DNA of 64,000 nucleotides from AWTP1-9 sp035703165. GTDB taxonomy: Bacteria > Bacteroidota > Bacteroidia > Chitinophagales > Chitinophagaceae. Positions 1-10,300 of this stretch are shown here, one piece after another (the first letter of the stretch is position 1; each line of letters starts with the position of its first letter). The position numbers and the translations under genes are program-made. The notes under the pieces are model-generated. The model had not been told where the DNA came from, searched no databases, and was given only the letters and a program-made list of their open reading frames with translations. The stretch covers positions 1 to 64,000 of the forward strand of contig DASSYR010000082.1 in NCBI GenBank assembly GCA_035703165.1, written 5' to 3'.

Positions 1-146
1 TTGCACGAACTCTCCGGGTCAGCAAAAGGAAGATTAACCAGCCAGTCATAAACATTCATTCGGTTACAAGAACCAGTGCTACATCCACCATTATTTTTAC
101 ACCCCAATACTTTATTATTTCCCGTGCTACACGTACTACATCCCAT
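1..146 (-). CDS. ricT: RicT/PSP1-family protein, N-terminal fragment
   Basis: The first 48 codons of a gene run off the left edge of the window. Starting at the ATG complement at 144-146, the translation is cysteine-rich (MGCSTCSTG, GCKNNGGCSTGSCNR) and then reads NVYDWLVNLPF. This Cys-rich start followed by a short aromatic block is what I know from the N-terminus of Bacteroidota PSP1-domain proteins (RicT/YaaT relatives), which act with partner proteins on RNA processing in Bacillus; the Bacteroidota role is not settled. In this phylum ricT commonly sits just downstream of holB, as here, which supports the call. The PSP1 domain itself lies outside the window. Confidence 0.8.
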   Translation of the reverse strand, partial: MGCSTCSTGNNKVLGCKNNGGCSTGSCNRMNVYDWLVNLPFADPESSC

Positions 147-459
147 ATCGTAAGTAAAAAATTTAAGTTAATTAATGTGAGGGAGAAAAATAGCTTATAA
201 CACCTTAGGTAGCAGGAAATATTACCTGTTTACCACATTGGTCAGGGTTTACAGTCATCAGAAAGGGCTCATTGGCTTACAATCATTTATTATTTATAGT
301 ACCAATGTTCAAAATTCGATAACCAGGCTACCTCATCTCTTTACTTCAATACCGCTGTCTTCTACCTCATTTAGTCAAAAATAGCGATTTGTTTTTAAAG
401 TAGCATAATCCTTATTAGTGGCCTGTACTCTTGCCAAAAGACGGGAAACTAAAATATCT

Positions 460-498
460 CTTCCCGCTTTTTAATACTCCTCAGTAAATAACGGGAAG
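460..498 (-). terminator. Hairpin just after holB stop
   Basis: CTTCCCG at 460-466 pairs with CGGGAAG at 492-498, directly after the holB stop codon on the minus strand, with a T-poor interior. A third copy of the arm, CGGGAA at 442-447, could pair with 461-466 instead, so two mutually exclusive stems are possible. It probably ends holB transcription or separates it from ricT. The rest of 147-459 contains no gene that I can support. Confidence 0.45.
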
Positions 499-1710
499 TT
501 ACCATGTTTCTATTATGGCCTTGTTTAATATAACGTGATTAAGCTTGATGGTAAGGGCATGAAACAACATTTTAGCATTGGCATTTCTTTCAATATAATA
601 AACAGCCTTATCTAATTCTTCAATAATGGCCTGTTGCTGACTAATTCCGGCAATTTTATTGAGTCGTTGAGCAAAATCAAACTCGTCTTCAGGCATGTGT
701 ACGTTTCTTGCGCCCATTAATTTAATACGAATGGCTTGTTCTAATAGGTGATTAAAATAACGGAGAAACTGTTTTTGCTTCTCCCTGCCTAACTTGCTAA
801 CCTCTTCCACCCATTTTACTTGTGCAGCAGGTCCGGTCTTTAAAGTGGCGTTTAACCATTCTCTTAATAAAGATTGCCAGTCTTCTTCCGCATGCTGCAT
901 TAGTTGTAAAGCATCCCGATAGTTACCTTCACACACACTGGCAATTTGCCTGGCCTGTTCGGGGGGAAGCTTGGTGCGTTGCAATAAAGCTTCTTCTACT
1001 TCCGCCGCGTCAATGGGTGGAATTTTTACTAACTGTGTTCGGGAGATAATGGTGGGTAATATCAGCGATTCATTTTCTGCTACCAGAATAAACAATGTAT
1101 TGGGTGGCGGCTCCTCAATTAGTTTTAGTAACTTGTTCCCTTCCTTCCCTAAGTATTCCGGCATCCACATAACAAGAATTTTAAATTCACTTTCAAAACT
1201 CTTTAAACTCAGTTTGCGGATGATATCATTACATTCTTCAGCCGTAATATTTCCCTGCTTGTTTTCTGCACCAATAAACTGTAACCAGTCGTACACATTG
1301 CCATAGGGAAATTGTAAGATGAATTCTCTCCATTCGGCAGCATAATCAGTACTCACCGGCTTATCACCACTTTTTTTAGGGATAACGGGATAAGAAAAAT
1401 GTATATCGGGATGAATAAGCTGCCTTGCCTTTACACAGGCAGGGCAAATGCCGCAAGGCTCTGTTACTGGCGTATGCTTGCCTGTTGTTGATGTTGGTTC
1501 TTCTCCAAATAAGGATGAGCCGCTTATTGCTACCTTCTTCCCATTCACCTCCTCACATACAATGTATTGTGCAAAAGCTATGGCAAGCGGTAATGCACCA
1601 CTACCTTCATTACCCAAAAACAATAAAGCATGGCTTAACCGGTTTTGCTGAACCAACTCTGCCAAATGTTGTTTGGTTTCTTTTTGTCCGATGATAGAAG
1701 AGAATTGCAT
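499..1710 (-). CDS. holB: DNA polymerase III delta' subunit
   Basis: A 403-residue clamp-loader delta' subunit, part of the DnaX complex that loads the sliding clamp at the replication fork. The AAA+ N-domain starts with the SSIIGQKETKQHL block. The P-loop region is GNEGSGAL (residues 33-40), which lacks the Lys-Thr of an active Walker A, as expected because delta' does not hydrolyse ATP. A four-cysteine zinc site is visible (C52, C86, C89, C92). The LLKLIEEPP block (194-202) and the sensor/finger motif SRT (223-225) are both present. The length is slightly above the usual 330-380. The gene lies between ricT and a peroxidase gene, with a strong palindrome upstream at 1754-1781 separating it from the latter. 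Confidence 0.93.
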   Translation of the reverse strand: MQFSSIIGQKETKQHLAELVQQNRLSHALLFLGNEGSGALPLAIAFAQYIVCEEVNGKKVAISGSSLFGEEPTSTTGKHTPVTEPCGICPACVKARQLIHPDIHFSYPVIPKKSGDKPVSTDYAAEWREFILQFPYGNVYDWLQFIGAENKQGNITAEECNDIIRKLSLKSFESEFKILVMWMPEYLGKEGNKLLKLIEEPPPNTLFILVAENESLILPTIISRTQLVKIPPIDAAEVEEALLQRTKLPPEQARQIASVCEGNYRDALQLMQHAEEDWQSLLREWLNATLKTGPAAQVKWVEEVSKLGREKQKQFLRYFNHLLEQAIRIKLMGARNVHMPEDEFDFAQRLNKIAGISQQQAIIEELDKAVYYIERNANAKMLFHALTIKLNHVILNKAIIETW

Positions 1711-1753
1711 GAGACTGCAATTTAATTGCTTATTAACAAATGCGAAATAAACG

Positions 1754-1781
1754 AAAGGCGATGAAAATTTTCATCGCCTTT
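1754..1781 (-). terminator. Perfect palindromic terminator after the peroxidase gene
   Basis: A perfect 28-base palindrome (arm AAAGGCGATGAAAA) lies between the peroxidase stop and the holB start. The stem ends in U-rich arms on both strands, so it can act in either direction. On the minus strand it would terminate the glutathione peroxidase transcript. Confidence 0.75.
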
Positions 1782-1802
1782 AAAATCACATTCTGAATAT
1801 TT

Positions 1803-2327
1803 TTAAGGTTTTCCTAAAAATTTAATAATCTCATAGTCCATAGGCTTTACCTTACTGGGGAATACATCAATTAACTTCCCATTTTCATCTATTAAAAACT
1901 TGGTAAAGTTCCATTTAATCGGATCATCTTTTCCCAATTTTTTTGCTTCGTACACCAACCATTGAAACAAGGGATGTATATCCTCACCCTTCACAGAAAC
2001 TTTGGTAGCCATAGGAAAAGTTACTCCATAATTTTTTTTACAAAACTCACCAATTTCTTTATTGCTACCCGGTTCCTGACTACCAAAATTATTAGCAGGA
2101 AAGCCGATAACCACTAATTCATTTTTATAAGTCTCATATAATTTTTCCAAACCTTCATATTGTGGGGTATAGCCACATTTAGAGGCAGTATTTACAATTA
2201 AAATTTTTTTGCCTTTATAATCACTCAAATCAATGGTTTTGCCTTTTGACAAAGCTTCTACTTTAAAATCGTAAATAGAAGTAGAGGCAGCACTTGTTAG
2301 TAACAAAGCAATGAATAATGTTTTCAT
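1803..2327 (-). CDS. Glutathione peroxidase family protein, exported
   Basis: A 174-residue thioredoxin-fold peroxidase (GPx/BtuE-like) that reduces hydroperoxides, in bacteria usually with thioredoxin rather than glutathione. Catalytic residues are visible: the peroxidatic Cys in NTASKCGYTPQ (C51), Gln84 in FPANNFGSQEPG, and Trp139-Asn140 in KWNFTKF. The N-terminus (MKTLFIALLLTSAASTS) is a short hydrophobic signal sequence, so the protein is probably periplasmic; many cytosolic family members lack this. A promoter-like TAAATTTG lies upstream at 2371-2378. Confidence 0.92.
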   Translation of the reverse strand: MKTLFIALLLTSAASTSIYDFKVEALSKGKTIDLSDYKGKKILIVNTASKCGYTPQYEGLEKLYETYKNELVVIGFPANNFGSQEPGSNKEIGEFCKKNYGVTFPMATKVSVKGEDIHPLFQWLVYEAKKLGKDDPIKWNFTKFLIDENGKLIDVFPSKVKPMDYEIIKFLGKP

Positions 2328-2370
2328 GTTTTATATTTTAATAGTTGGGTATTTTAGATACAGGAAGCGA

Positions 2371-2397
2371 CAAATTTAACACAAATAAGTTCTGCAA
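2371..2397 (-). promoter_or_regulatory. Bacteroidota-type promoter for the peroxidase gene
   Basis: On the minus strand TAAATTTG (complement of 2371-2378) is a perfect -7 element. A TTTTG -33-like element (TTG at complement 2395-2397) lies 16 bases upstream, slightly closer than the usual 17-23. The predicted start lies about 40 bases before the ATG. Confidence 0.5.
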
Positions 2398-2450
2398 AAT
2401 GTTAATTAATAGCGGTTATGTTCCCTTCACACAGGGCGACACAAAAGGGG

Positions 2451-3848
2451 TTACTGTTTTTCATAACAGCCCAGGTCGGGCAAACCATTAGCACGAGGCC
2501 TGCCGTCTAAATCAATAGCCAGACCTGTTGTTTTTCCTTTGTTGATTGCGGGTGACGCTGCTTTTAAATGGAAATCGTAAAAACGGGTGCCTACATCAAT
2601 ACTGTCAAACACAGGTGGCTGATTTTTGATAGATGCATTGATAACAATATTTGCCGGGTCAGTTTTTACTTTATACAAAACATTATCAAATGTTACAGAG
2701 TAGGTATTATTACCCTGTTTGTCAGTTACCACCTCATCTTCTACAGAGCCACCTTCGCCCCAAATAATACAATTGGTAAAATTAGCAAAGAGATTATTAG
2801 TGAGTGTTTGATTGTTTTGTTTTAATGCATTGCTGGCAAACAATACCGGGTTTTTATGATTGATGAAAGAAGAAGAATACGTTGCTATTGTACAATGCGT
2901 AAATGAATAATTTCCACCCAATGCAACAGCTACATTACTACCACAGTTGCTGATTAAACAATTATCAGCTTTAATGCTGGACTGAATGCCTAATATCCCC
3001 GCATCATAAATATTATCAATAATACATTGTGATAACGTTACTTTAGGGTTAGCATTTGGTGATGGATTTTGTACAACAATTCCCTGGAAGGCATTTTTAA
3101 TAATAACATAAGTAAATTGGTTGTCTTTACTCTGGTCACGGAAATAAATGCCCGGCCATGAACCCGGAAAATCACGGTAATCTTCATCCAACCGGTCACC
3201 ACGAAAAATTACACTATCCTGTTTTGTCCCGTTAATGGTCAATGTTCCATCCACAATAAACGGAGCATCAGCATGGCTATAAATTCTTACACCCGGGTTA
3301 ATAGTAAGGTTAATATTTGTGTCAACTCGTATTCCGCCCAGAATGACGTAGGGTAGATCATTTTCCCAAATTGTATTTACATTAATCACTTTATTTCGTA
3401 AGAAATGTGCATTTTGCCCCCATGCCTGTAGATGTTTAGATAAGGTGTTGCCATTCCAGTTTATTTGAATACTATCATTAATTACAAAAGGAAGGCTGGC
3501 AGTATTGGGATTGATAGTTACCAAAACAAAAACATAAATACTATCATTGGCCTCAATTTCAATGTTGTTAATGGTTGGTCCGTTAATACCATCGGCATTT
3601 ATTTTAAATGGAGAGGTGTTACCACCCATGAGCCTGATGGAGGAAAGCTGAATTTTTTGATTATTGGGATTAATAATAGTAAAATATTGTGTAATAGAGC
3701 CGGTACTGGTGAATACGGTATCAAAATTTAATGTATCCCGGTTAATAATTATGGCTGCATTGCCATTTGTAAGCAGTTTTTCTTTCTTACAAGAATCAAT
3801 AATGAAAACAAAAAAGGAGCAAAGACTTATATAGGCAATTTGTTTCAT
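2451..3848 (-). CDS. Beta-helix lipoprotein, hypothetical
   Basis: A 465-residue predicted lipoprotein: the signal sequence ends in a lipobox (FIIDSCKKEK, lipid-accepting Cys near residue 20), so it should be anchored at the outer membrane or surface. The first ~130 residues resemble an immunoglobulin-like domain. Residues ~170-420 form short hydrophobic repeats rich in N and G (LTINPGVRIY, LTINGTKQDSVIFRGDR) typical of a right-handed parallel beta-helix. The C-terminus DLDGRPRANGLPDLGCYE is the end signature common in Bacteroidota polymer-contacting beta-helix (choice-of-anchor Q-like) proteins. Substrate unknown; no neighbouring carbohydrate enzymes suggest one. The gene ahead of it (comF) is 81 bases away on the same strand. 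Confidence 0.75.
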   Translation of the reverse strand: MKQIAYISLCSFFVFIIDSCKKEKLLTNGNAAIIINRDTLNFDTVFTSTGSITQYFTIINPNNQKIQLSSIRLMGGNTSPFKINADGINGPTINNIEIEANDSIYVFVLVTINPNTASLPFVINDSIQINWNGNTLSKHLQAWGQNAHFLRNKVINVNTIWENDLPYVILGGIRVDTNINLTINPGVRIYSHADAPFIVDGTLTINGTKQDSVIFRGDRLDEDYRDFPGSWPGIYFRDQSKDNQFTYVIIKNAFQGIVVQNPSPNANPKVTLSQCIIDNIYDAGILGIQSSIKADNCLISNCGSNVAVALGGNYSFTHCTIATYSSSFINHKNPVLFASNALKQNNQTLTNNLFANFTNCIIWGEGGSVEDEVVTDKQGNNTYSVTFDNVLYKVKTDPANIVINASIKNQPPVFDSIDVGTRFYDFHLKAASPAINKGKTTGLAIDLDGRPRANGLPDLGCYEKQ

Positions 3849-3929
3849 TATAATTTAAATTAACATTCTTAGCCATTTAATGCTTCAAAAATAACGTTTG
3901 CAGCCTGAAAATAGTGTTGTGGCGGCAGA

Positions 3930-4631
3930 TTAATCAGTTGCAAAAGCCAAAGCAGCAATACTTAACTGAACATTATTAGCTGATAGAAGGATGCTGCCAC
4001 ATGCCTCTGTTGTGGCGCCGGTAGTTATTACATCATCCACCAATAACACATGTTTATTTTGTATTGCATCACCATTAAGCAAGGCAAAACTTTCTTTTAC
4101 ATTTTGCCACCGGTCCGTTCTTCCTTTACGGGTTTGTGTTTCTGTAAATATTTTTCGTGTAATGACATTATTTAAAACCGGTATTTCTAAAACCTCACTC
4201 ATTCCGTCTGCAATAACGGCGGCTTGGTTATAACCACGTAGCTTTAATTTATGAGGAAAGAGTGGCAACGGGAGCAATGCATCAATTTGAGCAAAACGGG
4301 TAGAGTTTTTTAATTGAAGTGCCAACCGATTGCCAAGAAATGCCCCTACTTCTTTTTTGCCTTTATATTTAAGCTGATGTATTAACGTTTGAATGATGGC
4401 ATGTTTGGAAAAATAAAAACCTGTCATAGCAGCCTTAACAGGAATCCTCCCCCAAAAAATTTTTTCAACGGGGTTATCAGCATATTTGGCAAAATTGGTT
4501 TCCGGTAAATCTTTGAGGCAATAAGGGCATAATAAACTTTCTTTTGATAATAAATCACTGCCACATCCGTAACACGTATGCGGAAAGAAAAGCTGCACAA
4601 GTCCGTTTTTAATAAGGTTAATTGTATTCAT
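3930..4631 (-). CDS. comF: ComF family phosphoribosyltransferase
   Basis: A 233-residue ComF/GntX-family protein. It has an N-terminal zinc ribbon (C20, C23, C35, C38) and a type I phosphoribosyltransferase domain with the PRPP-binding motif VLLVDDVITTGAT (195-207). ComF is required for uptake or handling of transforming DNA in naturally competent bacteria; its biochemical role elsewhere is unclear. The start codon overlaps the radA stop by one base (TAATG at 4629-4633), so radA and comF form one operon, which fits a shared recombination or transformation role. Confidence 0.92.
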   Translation of the reverse strand: MNTINLIKNGLVQLFFPHTCYGCGSDLLSKESLLCPYCLKDLPETNFAKYADNPVEKIFWGRIPVKAAMTGFYFSKHAIIQTLIHQLKYKGKKEVGAFLGNRLALQLKNSTRFAQIDALLPLPLFPHKLKLRGYNQAAVIADGMSEVLEIPVLNNVITRKIFTETQTRKGRTDRWQNVKESFALLNGDAIQNKHVLLVDDVITTGATTEACGSILLSANNVQLSIAALAFATD

Positions 4632-6004
4632 TAAAATAGTTGACGATATACTTCATCTACTCTTCCTGCCATTATTACATCTATATTAAACTTTTGAGAA
4701 CTCAACCCTTTTTGATTGTATTTACTCACAATAATTTTTTCAAAACCCAGTTTCTCAGCCTCTGCAATACGCTGTTCAATTCTATTTACAGCACGGATCT
4801 CTCCACTCAATCCTACTTCACCAGCAAAACAGATTTGCTGCGGTACCGGAATATCTTCATAAGAACTTAATAATGCACACACCATTGCTAAGTCAATGGA
4901 GGGATCTTCTACTTTTAATCCTCCGGCAATATTAACAAACACATCTTTAACGCCGAAATGAAAACCGCCACGTTTTTCCAACACGGCTAATAATAACTGC
5001 AATCTTCTTAAATCAAATCCACTTACCGTTCGTTGCGGTGTTCCGTAAACCGATTGTGTAACCAAAGCCTGCACTTCAATTAATAAAGGGCGCATTCCTT
5101 CAATAGTAGCCGCAATGGCAACGCCGCTTAACTGATCTTCTTTTTGTGTAATTAATATTTCACTGGGGTTGCTAACAGCCCTCATTCCTTTTTCAGTCAT
5201 TTCATAAATGCCTAATTCGGCTGTAGAACCAAAACGATTTTTTAGAGTACGTAAAATTCTATATGCATAATGTTGGTCTCCCTCAAATTGCAAAACCGTA
5301 TCAACCATGTGTTCTAGTATTTTTGGCCCGGCAATACTTCCTTCCTTTGTTATATGACCAATTAAAAATACGGGTGTATGCGTTTCTTTGGCAAATCGTT
5401 GAAACTCCGCAGCACATTCTCTTATTTGAGATATACTTCCCTGAGAAGATTCAATGTAAGGAGATTGTAAGGTTTGAATAGAATCTACAATCACTAATTG
5501 CGGTTTTAGTTTCTTTATTTCCTGAAAAATAGTTTGAGTATTGGTTTCCGTAAGTAGATAAAAATTTTCATTGCTGATTTTTAAACGATCTGCCCGCATC
5601 TTTATTTGCTGTTCACTTTCTTCCCCACTAATATAAAGAGTAGTAACATTTTTTAAGTGTAACCCATTTTGTAAAAATAAAGTTGACTTACCAATACCCG
5701 GTTCGCCAGCCACCAAAACAATACTACCCGGCACAATACCGCCTCCTAATACGCGGTTTAATTCATTGTCAGCGGTAGAAATTCTCTTTTCTTCACTACT
5801 GATAACTTCATTTATAGAAATCGTTTTAATTTCTTTTTTATCTTTTGAATATGCTTTCCAGTCTGTTTCAGAAAGTTTATTGTCTTTAACAATTACTTCT
5901 TCTACAAAGCTGTTCCACTGATTACAGGAAGGACATTTACCTAACCATTTAGTTGATTCATATCCGCAGTTAGAACAAAAAAATGCAGTTTTTACTTTAC
6001 CCAT
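4631..6004 (-). CDS. radA: DNA repair protein RadA/Sms
   Basis: A 457-residue RadA, the hexameric helicase that drives branch migration during recombination and transformation. Domains in order: C4 zinc finger (C10, C13, C24, C27), RecA-like ATPase with Walker A GEPGIGKST (100-108), the RadA-specific KNRFG motif (255-259), and a C-terminal Lon-protease-like domain with the GGLKVEDPSIDLA block. The length matches the family. It is the first gene of the radA-comF pair. The start is the ATG at complement 6002-6004. Confidence 0.97.
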   Translation of the reverse strand: MGKVKTAFFCSNCGYESTKWLGKCPSCNQWNSFVEEVIVKDNKLSETDWKAYSKDKKEIKTISINEVISSEEKRISTADNELNRVLGGGIVPGSIVLVAGEPGIGKSTLFLQNGLHLKNVTTLYISGEESEQQIKMRADRLKISNENFYLLTETNTQTIFQEIKKLKPQLVIVDSIQTLQSPYIESSQGSISQIRECAAEFQRFAKETHTPVFLIGHITKEGSIAGPKILEHMVDTVLQFEGDQHYAYRILRTLKNRFGSTAELGIYEMTEKGMRAVSNPSEILITQKEDQLSGVAIAATIEGMRPLLIEVQALVTQSVYGTPQRTVSGFDLRRLQLLLAVLEKRGGFHFGVKDVFVNIAGGLKVEDPSIDLAMVCALLSSYEDIPVPQQICFAGEVGLSGEIRAVNRIEQRIAEAEKLGFEKIIVSKYNQKGLSSQKFNIDVIMAGRVDEVYRQLF

Positions 6005-6136
6005 TAGATTCTTTCTTCAATAAAAATTAAAATTATAAAGAGGATGGTAATAACTGATAATTTATTACAGATAACAAGTAAAAAATTATAAAAGAAGGAT
6101 AATTTTTAAGTTTGAGTAGGTAAGGCATATAAAGTA

Positions 6137-6164
6137 AAAGGATCGGCATTTCTGCTGACCCTTT
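6137..6164. repeat. Imperfect inverted repeat in the radA-peptidase intergenic region
   Basis: AAAGGATCGGC and GCTGACCCTTT (11-base arms, one mismatch and one G-U pair, 6-base loop) form a stable hairpin in the 489-base divergent gap 6005-6493. No run of T follows on either strand, so it is a poor terminator. Apart from this the gap is very AT-rich and holds no gene that I can support. Confidence 0.4.
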
Positions 6165-6493
6165 GTACTTACTAACCCATTAAATTCTGGCACTAAATTA
6201 CAAATTGCCGGAACAATACAAAATTAATTTTGGGGGTTGTGAATAATTTTTTGCAAGGGTGAGCTATACTGTTAGTACTGTGAAATAAGCCGTATAAAAT
6301 GTTAATAACCAATGAATTATCAAAGATTTAAAACAAAATATAATTTTTTTGTCTATTTGGCAATCAATAATTTATGAATGAGAAAATAACTAAAGGAACT
6401 GTTAAAAGACATTCCGTACTGACATATTTGCCATTTTAAAATTTGGTAATCCTTTTGCTGGGAAATTTGTTTAAACTATATAAATTTTTTATT

Positions 6494-7186
6494 ATGATAG
6501 GCATTATTTTAATATCCCTGGTGTTTATGATTTTAGGCATGGTAGTTCAGGCCAGGCTAAAAGCTCGTTTTGAAGAATATAGCAAAGTGGCTACCTCCTC
6601 GGGCCTTAGCGGTAAGGAAATTGCTGAAAAAATGTTAAGAGATAATGGTATTTACGACGTAAAAGTAACTGCAGCGGAGGGTTTTTTAAGTGATCATTAT
6701 AACCCGGTAAATAAAACAGTTAACCTCAGTCCGGATGTTTTTAATGGCAGGCATGTATCAGCAGCAGCCGTTGCTGCACATGAATGTGGCCATGCGGTAC
6801 AGCATGCAACAGCCTATTCAATGCTTATGCTTCGATCCAGGCTGGTACCCATTGTACAGGTAAGTACTACACTTTCCCAATGGGTAGTTATGGCTGGTCT
6901 TGGCCTGTTTGGGTTTGGCGGAGGAAGCACTACTGTTTTGCTAATTGGAATTATACTTTTTGCGATAACTACTCTTTTCTCTATTATTACCCTTCCTGTA
7001 GAATTTGATGCCTCGAATAGGGCATTACAATGGCTAAATAGGACAAATTTAACTACTAAAACAGAGCATGAAAAAGCGGCTAATGCATTAAAATGGGCAG
7101 CTTCAACTTATGTAGTCGCAGCCCTGGCTTCCGTTGCTAATCTTTTATATTATATCATGATATATTTATCAAAATCAAGGGATTAG
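6494..7186 (+). CDS. YugP-type membrane zinc metallopeptidase
   Basis: A 230-residue neutral zinc metallopeptidase of the YugP family (Zn_peptidase_2). An N-terminal transmembrane helix (MIGIILISLVFMILGMVV) is followed by ARLKARFEEYSKV and the zinc-binding HECGH motif (residues ~96-100 from this start). A possible downstream acidic ligand lies in LPVEFDASNRA. Two further hydrophobic segments close the protein, so it should be an inner-membrane enzyme. An upstream TTG at 6443 would add 17 residues, but family members begin at the internal MIGIIL, so the ATG at 6494 is preferred. Physiological substrate unknown. Confidence 0.88.
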   Translation: MIGIILISLVFMILGMVVQARLKARFEEYSKVATSSGLSGKEIAEKMLRDNGIYDVKVTAAEGFLSDHYNPVNKTVNLSPDVFNGRHVSAAAVAAHECGHAVQHATAYSMLMLRSRLVPIVQVSTTLSQWVVMAGLGLFGFGGGSTTVLLIGIILFAITTLFSIITLPVEFDASNRALQWLNRTNLTTKTEHEKAANALKWAASTYVVAALASVANLLYYIMIYLSKSRD

Positions 7187-7222
7187 CGGCAATTTTCTTA
7201 CATGATTGGTAATCACAAGATA

Positions 7223-7262
7223 AGCCCAAAAGTGCGAGAAAAAATCACACTTTTGGGTTACT
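7223..7262 (+). terminator. Terminator after the metallopeptidase gene
   Basis: CCCAAAAGTG (7225-7234) pairs with CACTTTTGGG (7248-7257) around a 13-base loop and is followed by a T-rich stretch (tactttttg). It ends the peptidase transcript ahead of the SusC operon. Confidence 0.7.
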
Positions 7263-7362
7263 TTTTGTGCTCTGTGTTTTTCTTTCGCCAAAAGTATGTC
7301 ATCCAGCCACCCTGCTTCGGTTTCTTTTTTTGGTATTTTTCCCGACCAAAAAAATTACGTAC

Positions 7363-10300
7363 ATGAGAAAAATTCTAACCAGTTTGCTGGGGTTGGTGTT
7401 TTTAGTTGCACCAACATTTGCCCAGACGATTGAGGTAACCGGTAAGGTCACAGATGCTACCGGATCACCTATTCCCAATGCTTCTATTAAAGTTAAAGGT
7501 TCTAAAGCCGGTACAAGTGCAGGTTCGGACGGCACCTTTAAAATTTCTGTTTCATCCAAAGCCATTTTAGTTATTAGTGCTGTTGGTTTTGAAGTTATTG
7601 AAGTTCCGGCGAATGATAATGTAAATGTTTCCTTAAAACAACAAAAGGCTGAGTTAGCTGAGGTTGTTGTAACAGCTCTTGGTGTTAGACGAGAAAAGAA
7701 AGCATTAAACTATGCAGTAACAACCGTTAGCAAGAAAGATTTAGAGTTAAGATCTGAAACAGATTTAGCCAGAGTTTTAAACGGTAAAGCTCCTGGTTTA
7801 AATATTCTTAATTCCAGTGGGCTTAGCGGTAGCGGTACCAGCATTAGTATCAGAGGGCTAAATACCCTTACAGGAAATTCTCAGCCTTTATTTGTGGTTG
7901 ACGGGGTTCCTTTCGATAATAGTACAAATATCCAGGGAAATTTTACATTTGGTAATAACGCACCTAACCGCTTGGTGGATATAGATCCCAATAATATTGA
8001 AAATGTTAGCATCCTTAAAGGCTTAAGCGCTACTACGCTTTACGGAGAGGCCGGCCGAAATGGTGTAATTCTTATTACAACTAAAAACGGCTCCACTGAT
8101 AGACAAAAATCAGAGGTAACCGTTTCTCAATCCTATACAATAACCAAAGCAGTTTTGCCTGAATATAATGATCTTTATGGTGGTGGGTTCGATTTAAGTG
8201 TGGGTATAGCTTTCTTTAGTAACTGGGGGGGAAGATTTACGGATCCGCCGGCTAAAGTAACACACTTTCTTGATAAACCAGCATTGAGTCTTGCTTTCCC
8301 TGAATACCAGGGCGTTCCCTACGAATATAAATTCTACAATAGTGTACCGAGGTTTTTCAGAACGGGAAGTATAAAAAATACTTCAGTAAATGCATCTGGC
8401 AGTGCTGGCAAATTAAATTATAATGTTAATTACAGCTATACAGATGATCAGGGTTATCTTCTCAACAACAGGACATACAAAAATACTTTTGGGATGGGGG
8501 GCAATCTTAAAGTAACAGAAAAACTCAGAATACTTGCAGCCGTTAATTATGTAAATACTGATATTGCGGCACCTCCTACCAGCGATAGTTATGGTAATAA
8601 TCCAACTAACACTTCTATTTTTGGCAATGTGTTATATACCCCAACGGCAGTGGATTTAATTGGTACTCCGTACGAAAATCCACTTGATCACTCATCAGTT
8701 TATTATCGTAATGGTAATGATATTCAAAACCCCAGGTGGACCTTACAATACGCTGGTACCACTAACAAAACAAACAGAATTTACGGAAACTCCCAGGTTA
8801 TTTTTGAACCAATAAAAGGATTAACTGTTTCTTATAGAATTGGTTACGACAACTATAGCGAAGGTCAGTCTTACTACCAACATAAAGGCGGGACATTTTT
8901 TAATACAGGTATTCTCCGTACCAGTACGGGAACAAGTACTTTTTGGTATAATAATTTCCTGACACAATATTTTACGAGAATTGGCTCCGATTTCTCAGTT
9001 GATATAAATGCAGGTTTCGATTCGAGAACAAGAAAATATCAGCAAACAGGACAAACAAGTACAGAGCAATTAGTATTTGGTATTTTAAATCACTCAAATT
9101 TTGTTAGCCACGATGTGCGTTCTGAAGCAGGGCTGGATTTAAATTATCAAACAGAAGAATTTGTACAAGGGGTATATGCAAGAGCAAATATTGGTTTCAG
9201 AGATTACGCATATTTGAATTTTGGGGGTAGAAATGACTGGTCATCAAAACTTGAATCGGCCAATCGTAGTGCTTTTTATCCAAATGTAGGTTTTTCTGTA
9301 ATCCCCACATCTATTATTGAGTCGCTTAAATCGAACAAAAATATTAATTACATAAAATTAAGACTGGGATATTCAACCAGTGCTAATTTTCCTAGTGCAT
9401 TTTATGACACCAGGGCCGCTTTGTCAATTGCAACAAGAGTATTTGTAACTAACGGCGGAACATCTGTTAATACGAATACACTTCCCTCACAATTGGCTAA
9501 CCCCGATTTAAAACCGGAAAAGCCTTCCGAAATAGAGGCCGGTTTAGAGGGTAAGTTTATTGATAACAGGTTGGATGTGGATTTAACATTTTACCGTAGG
9601 TTAAACAAGGACCAGATTTTAAGAAGGGATATAGATCCGTCTTCGGGTTATACCTTTTCTGAGATTAATGCGGGTACTTTAAGGAATAAAGGTATCGAAT
9701 TGGCATTAGGCTATACAGTTATCCGCAACAAAAACTGGAACTGGAATGTAAATTCTATTTTTACTTTAAACAGGAGTTTGGTTTCCGGTATCCCAGACGA
9801 TATCAAACAGTTAGTTATTGCTGGCAATAGCAGTTTTGGAGCATTTGCAAAAAATGGCTACCCCGCTCCGGTAATTATTGGTTCGGCTTTCGAAAGGGAT
9901 CCTAAAACGGGGTTGAAAGTAGTTGATGCCAATGGTAATTATATCGTTGCAAATGATATTTCGGTTATTGGAAACCCCGAGCCTAAATTCAGGCTTACGG
10001 GGATTAGTACCCTGAGTTATAAAGCGTTTAGTTGGAGAATGCAGTGGGATTACTTAGCCGGCGGTACAATATTTGCTTCCACAGCCGATGCATTACTTGC
10101 CCGTGGTGTAACTGCTGATACTAAGTTTGACAGGGCTGTACCCGTTATTCTTCCCGGCGTAAAAGAAGATGGTACACCAAATGATATACAGATTTCTGCC
10201 ACACAAGCGTACTTCACTAATAACATACCAGGTGGTGGTGCATTCGAATCAGGGATTTATGATCAGACGGTAATAAGGTTAAGAGAGATGTCTTTATCAT